From assembly GCA_964613215.1 (NCBI GenBank), contig CAZTHK010000003.1, positions 132,322 through 196,321 of the forward strand: DNA of 64,000 nucleotides, in the 5' to 3' direction. This DNA is from CAZTHK01 sp964613215 (GTDB lineage: Bacteria; Krumholzibacteriota; Krumholzibacteriia; Krumholzibacteriales; CAZTHK01). Position 1 is the stretch's first letter. Each line of letters opens with the position of its first letter. This document shows, piece by piece, positions 1 through 9,542 of this stretch. Below the pieces are notes generated by a model. The model made no database searches. It worked only from the letters and a program-made list of their open reading frames with translations, and was not told the DNA's origin. Made by a program: the position numbers and the translations under genes.

Positions 1-67
1 TAATTACCGACAACAGCATCCCTGATATCAGGGCAATAGAATGTTTTCTTTGAGAATAATCAATCAT
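1..67 (-). CDS. N-terminus of an exported protein, cut by the left edge
   Basis: On the minus strand an ATG at 67-65 opens a frame that stays open to the window edge (22 codons). A GGGAG ribosome-binding site lies about 8 bases upstream of this ATG. The visible peptide starts MIDYSQRKHS and continues with a hydrophobic run (IALISGMLLSVI), which looks like a signal peptide or first membrane helix. It lies 132 bases downstream of lptG on the same strand and may be co-transcribed with it. Nothing more can be said of its function because only the export signal is in the window. Confidence 0.55.
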   Translation of the reverse strand, partial: MIDYSQRKHSIALISGMLLSVI

Positions 68-199
68 ATTATTCTCCCGGTATTTGAAATTGTCCTTATC
101 CTGTTCCCGGAAACCATCACCTGGCGTAAAGTATTCTGAATTTCCGGGGATGGGTTCTGGAGATCGTTGCCGGTAATCCTCTCCGGGGATAATATATAT

Positions 200-1279
200 C
201 TATTGATTGGCTCTGTACAGAAGAAACCCTCCAGCCACCAGGAAAATGATGTTTACCATCCAGGCGCCGAGTACCGGGTGGAGCACACCACTGTGGCCCA
301 GAGATTGTCCCAATCTCAATATTCCGTAATAGGCGAAACTTATCAGCAGTGTCAATCCGAAGCCTGTGGCCATGGACGGTTTTCTCTTGGATGAAGAAAA
401 AGCAATACCTATGATAGCGAATATGAAGTTGGTAAAGGGAAAACTTAATTTGAAATAAAGATCCACCAGATATTTGTCGACAGAACCGCCTCCCCTCCTC
501 AGCCGGTCAATGTAGTTTCTGAGTTCGAAGAAATTCATCTCCTCCGGTTTGACCTGTATCTTTGCGAAGTCCTCAGGCTTCTCCGGCAAATTATTCATAG
601 CCCTCTTCTTGAATCTGGAAATCTCTTCCCCGCTCTGCTTGAACTCCCGGACCAACCCGTTGAGGAAAATCCACTTTTCCCCATCCCAGTATGCCTTCCC
701 GGCATCCGTACGCCTGGTCAACCTGGAACCTTTGTATTTATGTATTATCACATCATTGAGCTGTTTCAACCGGGTGTTGTATTTTTGGGCATAGTAAATC
801 CTGTTATCCTCTCCCAGATAGTGAAAGTTCTTTTTTGTCTCCTGATAGTCTGCAGGTTTTTTTTCTTCTATATCCATAACCTTTATCCTCTCACTCCTCC
901 GGTAGGTTCTGGGGGTTATGGTTTCGCTGAATACGATCATGAACAGGCTGATCAGCGCAGAGGATATCAGGATGGGAACAGAGAGACGGATCAGTGACAG
1001 GCCCGATGCGATAAAGGCGGTAAGTTCATTATCTCTGGCCATCTTGCCCAGCGAGAAAACCACCGACAGTAAAACCGAAACCGGCATTATCAGGGTCAGT
1101 ATCCAGGGGGTCAGATTGGCATAGTAACGTATGATTTCACTAACCGTGGCATCGTGATCGATGAAACTGTCAATCTCCTCACTGATGTTTACGATTATAA
1201 AAATTAGGGTAAAAGCCACCAGGCCCAGAAGGAGATTTTTCCAGAACTTGCTCAGTATGTATCTGTCATGAATTCGCAC
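200..1279 (-). CDS. lptG: LptG-like permease of the LptF/LptG (YjgP/YjgQ) family
   Basis: This 359-residue inner-membrane protein has the LptF/LptG plan: three N-terminal membrane helices (about residues 16-33, 54-76, 99-118), a soluble periplasmic middle domain, and three C-terminal helices (about 275-359). The family forms the membrane part of the ABC transporter that extracts lipopolysaccharide from the inner membrane and passes it to the periplasmic bridge. The stretch GKMARDNELTAFIASGLSL after helix 2 is the typical cytoplasmic coupling region. Its start overlaps the end of the upstream permease gene by 14 bases, so the two are translationally coupled. No lptA, lptB or lptC is present in the window. 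Assigning it as LptG rather than LptF rests on its second place in the pair. Confidence 0.85.
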   Translation of the reverse strand: MRIHDRYILSKFWKNLLLGLVAFTLIFIIVNISEEIDSFIDHDATVSEIIRYYANLTPWILTLIMPVSVLLSVVFSLGKMARDNELTAFIASGLSLIRLSVPILISSALISLFMIVFSETITPRTYRRSERIKVMDIEEKKPADYQETKKNFHYLGEDNRIYYAQKYNTRLKQLNDVIIHKYKGSRLTRRTDAGKAYWDGEKWIFLNGLVREFKQSGEEISRFKKRAMNNLPEKPEDFAKIQVKPEEMNFFELRNYIDRLRRGGGSVDKYLVDLYFKLSFPFTNFIFAIIGIAFSSSKRKPSMATGFGLTLLISFAYYGILRLGQSLGHSGVLHPVLGAWMVNIIFLVAGGFLLYRANQ

Positions 1280-2660
1280 GATTCCGCCGTTTCAGGATAT
1301 TGATTTTTTCCCAGTTGATGGCTCTGGTTTCCCTCACCGTGGCCCTGATAAGGAAAATCGAAGCAACCAGGAATATGATATTGGTCAGCCACATGGACAG
1401 CCACGGTTTCAGCAACCCCCTGTCGGCGAGTTTTTCTCCAGCAGTCAGCAAGATATAGTAGAACACGAAGAATAATATACTCAACCCTATGGACATGGCC
1501 ATGCCCTTCTTACCCGCCCGGATAGCCAGGGGAGCTCCGAACATTACGAATATTATACAGGCGAATGGTATGGAAAACTTTTTATGTATTTCCACCTGGT
1601 ATCTGGAAATCTGATCCTTTTTGGATTTAAGCAGGTAGGCATTGTTTTCCAGTATATGCATGATGTTTTCCGCTTTTCGCTTCATTGATCCCCTGCTGTC
1701 TTCTCTTCCGCCTGCGGTTTTGCCGGAGAGAGAGTTTCCCTGCTGAGAGGAGAGGCTTTCTGAAGAATCGGGTTTGGTGCGGGAAAGAAATTTCCGGAAT
1801 GGCCCGGCGGCCAGATGATGCATCTTGGCCCTGACCCCCTTCATACTGTTTCTTATATCCATAATCTCTTCCTGCATCATGGCTGTACTCATTTCCCGGT
1901 CCCCTCTCTGAGAGCGCTCACTCCTCTTCAGGGTCCGGTCCTGATCCTGGATATTTATGGTAAGATTTCTAAAGGTTGTTTTGCGGTAGGTATTTATATC
2001 ATTGGGATCAGGCATTTCATGGATCTCCCCGTCTTCCAGATCGAACCTGATTACATTTTCATCCTCCAGGTAGGCCATTTTACCCCGGGAAGCTATTATT
2101 GTAGTTGGTGTTTCACCTTCCTTGGTCTTGGTAATCCAGACATCCCTGATTTTTCCTGTTTCGTCGTCCTTCTCCCTTACGTATATAGTGTATCCTTCCA
2201 GGGTGTTGCTGAACATATTTTCCTCAATCTCCATAGTCGGCCTCATCTTGCCTATATCTATCCTCAGATTGAGAAGCCGGTGGTTGCTCTCGGGAAGAAC
2301 ATGATTGTGAAAGTAAATCAGTCCTGCCGTCATAAAGATAGCTGCTATCACCGCCGGAGCAATGATTCTGTAGAGTGATACACCGCTGGCCTTCATAGCG
2401 GTAATTTCATTATTTGAGGTCAGCTGTCCAAAAGCCATCAGTACTGCGGGGAGTACCGACATGGGGATTATCAGAGCATACATGTGTCCCAGGCTGAGAA
2501 TAAAAAACTCCAGAACCACCATCAGGTCCACCCCTTTTTCCACAAACATGTCTATGTAACGTATTATAAGGTCGGTCAGAAATATGAAGGTCAGCACAGC
2601 CAGACTGAACAGATAGGGTCCGATGTGGGTTTTAAGTATGTATCGGTCTATTATATGCAT
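1266..2660 (-). CDS. lptF: LptF-like permease of the LptF/LptG family with a long insertion
   Basis: First gene of the lptF-lptG pair. The family N-terminus MHIIDRYILKTHIGPYLF fixes the start at 2660; an upstream in-frame start at 2720 would add 20 residues unlike the family. No clear Shine-Dalgarno precedes 2660. Three N-terminal helices, the coupling stretch GQLTSNNEITAMKASGVSL, a periplasmic domain and three C-terminal helices (from about residue 363) are visible. At 464 residues it is longer than usual. The extra length is a charged, serine- and arginine-rich insertion at about residues 245-355, between the periplasmic domain and the C-terminal helices. The partner lptG overlaps it by 14 bases. 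Role (inferred from family): lipopolysaccharide or related glycolipid export. Confidence 0.85.
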   Translation of the reverse strand: MHIIDRYILKTHIGPYLFSLAVLTFIFLTDLIIRYIDMFVEKGVDLMVVLEFFILSLGHMYALIIPMSVLPAVLMAFGQLTSNNEITAMKASGVSLYRIIAPAVIAAIFMTAGLIYFHNHVLPESNHRLLNLRIDIGKMRPTMEIEENMFSNTLEGYTIYVREKDDETGKIRDVWITKTKEGETPTTIIASRGKMAYLEDENVIRFDLEDGEIHEMPDPNDINTYRKTTFRNLTINIQDQDRTLKRSERSQRGDREMSTAMMQEEIMDIRNSMKGVRAKMHHLAAGPFRKFLSRTKPDSSESLSSQQGNSLSGKTAGGREDSRGSMKRKAENIMHILENNAYLLKSKKDQISRYQVEIHKKFSIPFACIIFVMFGAPLAIRAGKKGMAMSIGLSILFFVFYYILLTAGEKLADRGLLKPWLSMWLTNIIFLVASIFLIRATVRETRAINWEKINILKRRNRANS

Positions 2661-2981
2661 AATCAAACAGTAAAAGGAGGTCTGCCTGCTGCCGTTCGAA
2701 GGTACGGCGAACCGCAGCAATGAAATACTAATGTCTTCCCGTAGTTTATGTTACGGGATAGAGCAATAGATATAGAATTAGTGTATTCGTGGTCTATGGT
2801 GGTTACAGCCCGGATGTGCGAACGATGTGTTGGTGTATTCTTTTGTAGACAATTATTGTCTGTTTTGTCTTGTTTTATAGACAATTCTGTTACCCCTAAC
2901 CAATCGCTTTTTTCGTGTTTGATTGCTCGAACATGGTAAATTTAACATATCTTCGCACCGTGGCAATAGAGTTTTCTCCCC
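2661..2981. promoter_or_regulatory. Divergent lptF / sprA control region
   Basis: This 321-base AT-rich gap separates two divergent genes and must hold both promoters, though no hexamer pair on either strand is convincing. It contains a perfect 7-bp inverted repeat, TCCCGTA (2737-2743) with TACGGGA (2752-2758), not followed by a T-run on either strand. It also contains a cluster of AGACAAT/ATTGTCT elements: a perfect palindrome at 2847-2861 (AGACAAT-T-ATTGTCT), a TTGTCT at 2865-2870 and another AGACAAT at 2879-2885. These look like operator sites for a regulator; which gene they control is unknown. Confidence 0.5.
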
Positions 2982-5900
2982 ATGGAGGGAGCAATTTTGG
3001 AACCATTCTTCTATTCAGAAAAAAATGGGGAGGGAGGCTGGCTTGCTGAAATCCTCCGGAAAACTTTTTCCAGAAGTTTTGAGTTAACCGGAAGGAGTGG
3101 GGCTGAACTATCCCATGCCTGCGTTCGCCGGCATATCAAGTTTTATTTCTTTGAAAAAAGAACAGATTGTTTTTGGGGTGAGGGTGCAGAAAAAAACTCC
3201 ATATCCGGCACGGGGTTATTGTGTGTCATAATAATGGCGGCTCTGGTTATAATGCCACTTGCGGCCTATACGGCTGAGCCGGATTTTGATCTGGAGAGGA
3301 TCAAGAGGGACCTTCAGATACGTTACTACATAAGTGAGAACAATCAGCTCCCTCCCGGCTATATACTTCTTGATGATAAGTTTATCTATCCTTCCTTTCT
3401 GGATGTAGATACCACCCGTGTCCGGGAGGTGGTGGAATATGATCCCGGCACCCGCCTTATATTTTCTTTCCGGGTGCCGGGGGACAGATATTTCCACCGG
3501 GAGGAGAAAAGAGAAGGCCCCTTCTACTCCTATGTCCCCAGGGATATCCGGGGCAGTGAGGTAACTGTTGATATCCAGAGTATGGAACAGAGGGGCCGTA
3601 AGATCTGGGACAAAGCTTTGAGAAAAACCTGGGCGGAGGAGGTGGAGTATCTTTTGAAAACCCAGAGGGAGGTTAAGGGAGGAAGGGGTGGACTGCTCTC
3701 CATCGATATCCCCGTTCCCCTGCCCGATCAGGTGGAGGCTATAATCGGAGATGGGGAGGCTACCAACCTGACTGTCCGGGGCAGGGAAGAGATCACCATA
3801 GGAGGGCAATCCAGATGGTGCTCCAACTGTCCCCAGAGTGAAACCAGGCAGCAGGATCAGAAATTTCCCGATCTGGATATGGAGCAGAATCTTTCGGTTG
3901 ATCTTCACGGGAACATCGGGGAGAAGATCAATGTAGAGATACGCCACTCCAGCAGCAAGGGGGTGGGGACCTCTACCAACGATGTCAGGATCAACTACCG
4001 GGGTTTCGAAGATGATGTAGTCAAGCTGATCGAGATGGGGAATACCGACCTGACCATGAGCGGAGCGCAGCTGATAAGCTACTCGGGAAGCGCAAAAGGC
4101 CTGTTTGGAGTGAAGGGGATGGCTGAACTCGGCCCCCTGGCCCTCACAGTGATTGCCAGCAAGGAGGAGGGGGAAACAGCCTCCGGTACCTTCAACTCCC
4201 AGGGCGGACAGATGGAGAAGGTGGGAATAAAGGATGTGGATTTTGTCAGGAGACAGTTCTTCTACTTCGAATGTCCCGGTCCGGATTTCAGCCCCGGTTA
4301 CCAGGGAGGCAGCTTCTTCAATACCTTCCCGGTAATAGATGAAGATGACGATATATTCGTTTTCGAATCGGATCAGAACAAACTGGTCGACTATCCCCAG
4401 TACTGGATAAAGGCTTACCAGGACCCCGAAAATAACGGGCTGGAAGATAATAGCGGTGTGGATCCGGTCTATCCCAAAAGGAGATACAGGGAGCTCACCA
4501 GGGAAGATAACGAGTATGATTTTATCCGGGTCAAAAAGGGCAATGAGAACCGTTACGTAGGAATAAAACTGGCCAATCCTCTACCCGACAATAAGTCCCT
4601 GGTGATTATATACAAGTCTGAAAACACCGCTACCAATGAATTCCACAAGGTGGGAGATTATAATTTGTGGAAGAATGGTAACATAAGCACAGATTCTACT
4701 GCTACTTACACCGCTGAACTTATCTGCCCCGTGGATGTGGAATTCAGCCCGGATGAATCCAGTGGTTATCATCATACCTGGAATATGATGATGAGGAATG
4801 TGTACTATCTCGGAATTGGTCAGCTTAAAAAGCAGGATGATGATTATGAACCACCGGTCATTACTATAGAAGAGGATGTAAACAGGCAGAATCCGGATAT
4901 TCACCCGCAGTCCGGCCTCAATTTTATCAGGATTTTCGGGCTGGACAGTTTTAACCGTAACAATCAGACAGAGGGCAAGGATGGCCTGGTGGACGACAAG
5001 GATTATATCATTCTGCCTTCCGGATACCTGATGTTCCCCTACTTTGAACCCTTCAATCCCACCCCCGCTGTTCTGGCCTCCGTTCTGGATTCCACTGAAT
5101 ATAATGATATGGAAGCTCTGGATTCCGCTCTGGTCAAGCGGCCTGACATGTATGACCAGGTTCTGAGCCGGACCGAGATGGATGACTATAATTACTATAG
5201 CATCATGGTGGAATCTTCCGGAGGGGGGCAGAGGACCTTCCAGCTTAATGCCTTCGATATCATAGAGGGAAGTGAAGTGGTCACGGTGGATGGCACCCGG
5301 TTGAGCAGGGGAGTGGATTATAAGATAGATTATACCACCGGGGTGGTTACCCTGACCGGTGACATACTCTACCAGATGACTGCCAATTCAAAGGTTTCCA
5401 TAGATTATCAGCACAAACCTATTATGGGAGGGGGAAAGAAGTCGCTGCTGGGGGTGGGAGCTGAGTTGAATCTGTCGCAGGATGCCAGGATAAACGGGAC
5501 CTTTCTTTATAATTCGGTGGGGGCCTCCAGGTACAGGCCCAGGCTGGGGGAGGAGCCTCACCGGGTGATGGCGGCGGACATCAACGGCTCCTTCAATTTC
5601 AGGCCGGGCTGGATGACCGGGCTGGTCAATCTGCTGCCCCGGGTGGATACGGACAAACAGAGCAGCATCAATATAGGGGGCGAGGTGGCGTTAAGCATGC
5701 CAAATCCCAATACCAAGGGAGAGGCCTATGTGGACGATATGGAGGGGATAGAGGAGAGTGACCGGGTAACCTTGATAAGGAAATCCTGGTATGAGGCCAG
5801 TCCCCCGGCGGTTCCGGACTCCCCCGATTCGGTTCTGATGCCAGGGGAGGATGTAGATTTTTACTGGTACAATCCCACCCATACCACCGAGAACTGGAAA

Positions 5901-8900
5901 CAGCTGGTGGTCTCCAAACGGGACCTCAATCCCGAACTGGATGAGAGAGAGAATGCTACCTCTTCCTCCATTGTTATTCATCCGGTAAAGCCCGAGAGAG
6001 ATTGGAACAGCGATGACTGGGTGGGGATAATGACCGGATTTCCGGGGGGTATTGACCTTACCACCGCCCAGTATCTTGAGATCTGGGTTAATGATTTCAG
6101 GGGAGATGAGACCGGGACGGGTGGAAAGCTGCATATAGATTTCGGTGATATCGACGAAGATTTCTACAAGCCGGCAAGGCAGATATTCAATCAGGAGGAC
6201 AGGGATCTTGACGGGTGGACCAGGCTGGCTGATGATAGAGGCTTTGATGAGAATGATGATTGCATATTCACCATGGAGGAGGATAGCTGGAATAGTGAGC
6301 TGAATGTGTATGAGAATATTAATTGCCGTTCCCAGAACGGAGTTGAAGATACCGAGGATCTAAACCGCAATGATATTCTGGATAGAGTCAACAGCTATTA
6401 TACCCTGACTATCGATCTGTCCGAAGAAGCAATAATTGATGTAAGAAGGGATTTCCCGGAGGGCGAACCCCGATACAGTGATTACTGGAACAATACCTCG
6501 GATGGATATAACAGTTCCTGGAGGATGTACCGGATCGATCTCTCCAACGCCGGGTTAACCGGCACTGAACCCAGAATGGATGCCATTCAGCATATGAGAA
6601 TCAGGGTTTCCGGCCTGGACAGCCTGGGAGCCAGAAGGGGAAAGCTGGTTCAGCTGACCGGTCTTAAGTTTGTGGGAAACAAGTGGCTCTTCGATGGATT
6701 GAGGGATCTGGACGGCAGGCTTCTCGCCGATAGTACCAGCACAGACGTAACGGTGGGAATTGTCAATAACAAGGAAACCCCCGAGATTTACAGTTCCCCC
6801 TATGAAGTAGAGGAGGAAGAGGGTATTGCCAACAGGGAACAGTCACTGCTGTTTGAATTTACCGATCTGGATTCGGGTATGGCCTTTCAGTCGATGAAAA
6901 GGTACTTCGGCCAGGGTCAGGATTACTCCCAGTACCGGGAATTGCAGTTTTTCCTGCAGCACAGCGAGGGACTTACCGGAGGTGAATTCTACTTCAGAAT
7001 TGCCTATGACAGCCTCAACTACTATGAGGTCTCCGTGCCCCTGAGGGAGAGATACGAGGGAAGGTGGATTCTGGCTATTATCAACCTGGCCGACCTGACC
7101 AATCTTAAAGTTAATGCAGGGGACAGCATGGTAGTGAAGACCATATCAGATGTGGTAGCAACTTCCAGAAGCTATACCGCAAAACTGGTAGGAAATCCGT
7201 CCCTTTTCAAGGTCAAGCGCCTTTTTGCCGGAGCGAGAAATACCACCGGCCACATGTTGAGCGAAGGGCGTCTGTTCTTCAACGACATCAGGCTGGGGGG
7301 GGTGAGAAAGGATGTTGATCATGCCGAAAGGGTCAATGTCTCTGCCAACTTCGGAGGGGTACTGCAGCTTAACGGAAGCTGGCGCAGGAGGGGAGCAGAG
7401 TTCCGGTCCCTCAATCAGAGTGCCGGAAGCGGTGTGGTCAGTTCCAGCTACTCCTTCAACGGCAAGACCCGGCTGGGTTATTTTATCCCCACCGGCGGAT
7501 TTGTTTTTCCCATTTCAGCAAAGTATAACGTCTCCAAATCGCTTCCAAAGTATCTTCCCAGCAGCGATGTGGAGATAAAGAGTGAGGCGGTAAAGGATAG
7601 TCTCCGGAGCGTAAACAACAATTATTCCCTGAGTATATCCATGAGTAGAAAGGGTTCCCAGAATTTCCTGATGAAACATTTATTCGACAATCTGAGGACC
7701 GGTTTCACTTACTCCAAGAGAAGTGTCTATAATCCCAGCACCAGGGACACCACCCGGACCATGAGTGGAAATCTGAACTACGATGTCCATTTCAGTAATG
7801 ACAGGAAGGTAAACCTTTTCGGGGGTATCAAATGGCGTTACTGGCTGTCTAATCTATCCTTCAGGAGTTCCGCCAGCCGGGAGGTCAGGGAAACATATTC
7901 CCTGCGGAACGGCATATTCGATAAAAGGCCCACCCGCTATAGTGCCGGCTGGAATAACTCAATGTCAACGGTGTATGAGCCGTTCAGGTCAATTAAGCTT
8001 GATTTCAACATGAGGGAGAAGAGAAATCTGGGAATTGACCATGACTTCCACGGGATTCCCATCGGCGTACAGACCTCTTTCGGACATAGTTTCAAAATGA
8101 CTGTCAAGCCTCCTCCCACCCTCTTTCTGATAGGAGAGCTTAACCCTACCTTCGATTACAGCACTCATTATTCAGAGAACATAAGGCCAACTGTGAGGCA
8201 GGGTGATGATCCCTTCGGCACCAGGAATGCAGACTTGAGCAGGGATATGGGTTTCTTCTTCGACCTGGATATGGGGAAGTACCTTCTGGACCTGGGAAAA
8301 TATCTGAATATCATAGAGGATAAGCAATTCCAGAGGGCCAAATCCAGGGCGACCGGGAGTGGATCGTCGAAGAGCAGCGAGGAAAAGCTGAAACAATTGA
8401 TGGAAAAGAGAAATAAGAAAATGTCTGATTCCAAGCCGGGCGAGAAACACGATATTCCTGTGGAGGGCCACCCCGGTGGAGGTGAAGAACAGGAAGAAGA
8501 GGCTGCCGGGGATGAGGGAGGATTCCGGGATCTGGGCCTGGACGGCAGAAGACGAAAACCGCAGAAAGAGGAGGAGAAACCGGGGGAGGGTGAACAGGAA
8601 GAAGCCGGGGCAGACACTACCGTGGGTGAAGAAGTTGATTATATGCTGCTTCCCCGGAAGATGATTAAATTTATATCCAGGGTCGAGCCTGTGAAAACCC
8701 ATATTTCCATGAGAAGAAATTCAAACTATAACAGAATCTATGACCGGGCCAACTTCTGGTATCAGTTCGGACTGAGTGATCAGGCAGGGGTTCCCGGAAA
8801 GAGCGGAGATATTGAACGGGAACCGGAGAGATTGAATGACAATATTATGATAAGCTTTAATACCGGCCTCAATTTATCTTCTACTGCTGATGTGGAGATA

Positions 8901-9530
8901 AAATATTCCATGACCAGGGGCAGGAGTGTGATCAATAAGAGGGAGACGGAAACAGAGAGAATTACCTGGCCCTCCCTGAACCTGAGGTGGGATAATGTAG
9001 GGAAAATAGGATTCTTGAAGAGATACCTGGAGAATAGTAATCTCAGGATGAAGTTTGAACGAAAAACCAGAAAGGATGTGAGAGGAGAGGAAGTCATATA
9101 TACGGTAAGCCCCAACTGGGATATGAGCTGGAAAAATGATATGTCTACAAATCTCTCCTTCTCCTACAGGCATAAGAACAAGTATGAGGGTGGGGATAAC
9201 CTGTGGGACAAGGGTTGGTCCGTTGATCTTAATGCCAAGTATGACTTCGAGGGCAAGAAGGGAATCGGCTTGCCCCTCCCTTTCCTGGGCGATAAAAAAA
9301 TGAAGTTCGAGAGCACCCTGAGGACAAACCTGAATGTGGGATATGCCAGGACCACCAAGTATAATCAGCCGCCTGCTACAACATTTTCCCTCACCCCCAG
9401 AGCTACATACAAATTCAGCAACAAGATTAAGGGTAGTCTATCTTTCAATTATAAAAGGACAGCCGGAGGTCCCATGGGATTGATATATAATACTGTGGGG
9501 CTTCACGTAACCGGCGAGTTCACCTTCTAG
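2982..9530 (+). CDS. sprA: SprA/Sov-family giant outer-membrane protein
   Basis: This 2182-residue protein resembles SprA (Sov), which in Bacteroidota is the very large beta-barrel channel of the type IX secretion system. Supporting features: an export signal near residues 77-98; SprA-like N-terminal repeats (GEATNLTVRGREEITIGGQ; IGEKINVEIRHSSS; SGAQLISYSGSAKGLFGVKG); the central GEAYVDDMEGIEESDRVTL block near residue 915; long alternating beta-strand stretches; and a C-terminal phenylalanine typical of BAM-inserted barrels. A highly charged, probably disordered insertion lies at about residues 1800-1880. The start is uncertain: the ATG at 2982 lacks a ribosome-binding site and puts about 80 unlikely residues before the signal. 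An ATG at 3234 is an alternative, but its signal would lack positive charge. No other type IX genes are in the window. Confidence 0.8.
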   Translation: MEGAILEPFFYSEKNGEGGWLAEILRKTFSRSFELTGRSGAELSHACVRRHIKFYFFEKRTDCFWGEGAEKNSISGTGLLCVIIMAALVIMPLAAYTAEPDFDLERIKRDLQIRYYISENNQLPPGYILLDDKFIYPSFLDVDTTRVREVVEYDPGTRLIFSFRVPGDRYFHREEKREGPFYSYVPRDIRGSEVTVDIQSMEQRGRKIWDKALRKTWAEEVEYLLKTQREVKGGRGGLLSIDIPVPLPDQVEAIIGDGEATNLTVRGREEITIGGQSRWCSNCPQSETRQQDQKFPDLDMEQNLSVDLHGNIGEKINVEIRHSSSKGVGTSTNDVRINYRGFEDDVVKLIEMGNTDLTMSGAQLISYSGSAKGLFGVKGMAELGPLALTVIASKEEGETASGTFNSQGGQMEKVGIKDVDFVRRQFFYFECPGPDFSPGYQGGSFFNTFPVIDEDDDIFVFESDQNKLVDYPQYWIKAYQDPENNGLEDNSGVDPVYPKRRYRELTREDNEYDFIRVKKGNENRYVGIKLANPLPDNKSLVIIYKSENTATNEFHKVGDYNLWKNGNISTDSTATYTAELICPVDVEFSPDESSGYHHTWNMMMRNVYYLGIGQLKKQDDDYEPPVITIEEDVNRQNPDIHPQSGLNFIRIFGLDSFNRNNQTEGKDGLVDDKDYIILPSGYLMFPYFEPFNPTPAVLASVLDSTEYNDMEALDSALVKRPDMYDQVLSRTEMDDYNYYSIMVESSGGGQRTFQLNAFDIIEGSEVVTVDGTRLSRGVDYKIDYTTGVVTLTGDILYQMTANSKVSIDYQHKPIMGGGKKSLLGVGAELNLSQDARINGTFLYNSVGASRYRPRLGEEPHRVMAADINGSFNFRPGWMTGLVNLLPRVDTDKQSSINIGGEVALSMPNPNTKGEAYVDDMEGIEESDRVTLIRKSWYEASPPAVPDSPDSVLMPGEDVDFYWYNPTHTTENWKQLVVSKRDLNPELDERENATSSSIVIHPVKPERDWNSDDWVGIMTGFPGGIDLTTAQYLEIWVNDFRGDETGTGGKLHIDFGDIDEDFYKPARQIFNQEDRDLDGWTRLADDRGFDENDDCIFTMEEDSWNSELNVYENINCRSQNGVEDTEDLNRNDILDRVNSYYTLTIDLSEEAIIDVRRDFPEGEPRYSDYWNNTSDGYNSSWRMYRIDLSNAGLTGTEPRMDAIQHMRIRVSGLDSLGARRGKLVQLTGLKFVGNKWLFDGLRDLDGRLLADSTSTDVTVGIVNNKETPEIYSSPYEVEEEEGIANREQSLLFEFTDLDSGMAFQSMKRYFGQGQDYSQYRELQFFLQHSEGLTGGEFYFRIAYDSLNYYEVSVPLRERYEGRWILAIINLADLTNLKVNAGDSMVVKTISDVVATSRSYTAKLVGNPSLFKVKRLFAGARNTTGHMLSEGRLFFNDIRLGGVRKDVDHAERVNVSANFGGVLQLNGSWRRRGAEFRSLNQSAGSGVVSSSYSFNGKTRLGYFIPTGGFVFPISAKYNVSKSLPKYLPSSDVEIKSEAVKDSLRSVNNNYSLSISMSRKGSQNFLMKHLFDNLRTGFTYSKRSVYNPSTRDTTRTMSGNLNYDVHFSNDRKVNLFGGIKWRYWLSNLSFRSSASREVRETYSLRNGIFDKRPTRYSAGWNNSMSTVYEPFRSIKLDFNMREKRNLGIDHDFHGIPIGVQTSFGHSFKMTVKPPPTLFLIGELNPTFDYSTHYSENIRPTVRQGDDPFGTRNADLSRDMGFFFDLDMGKYLLDLGKYLNIIEDKQFQRAKSRATGSGSSKSSEEKLKQLMEKRNKKMSDSKPGEKHDIPVEGHPGGGEEQEEEAAGDEGGFRDLGLDGRRRKPQKEEEKPGEGEQEEAGADTTVGEEVDYMLLPRKMIKFISRVEPVKTHISMRRNSNYNRIYDRANFWYQFGLSDQAGVPGKSGDIEREPERLNDNIMISFNTGLNLSSTADVEIKYSMTRGRSVINKRETETERITWPSLNLRWDNVGKIGFLKRYLENSNLRMKFERKTRKDVRGEEVIYTVSPNWDMSWKNDMSTNLSFSYRHKNKYEGGDNLWDKGWSVDLNAKYDFEGKKGIGLPLPFLGDKKMKFESTLRTNLNVGYARTTKYNQPPATTFSLTPRATYKFSNKIKGSLSFNYKRTAGGPMGLIYNTVGLHVTGEFTF

Positions 9531-9542
9531 GAGGAACAAAGC

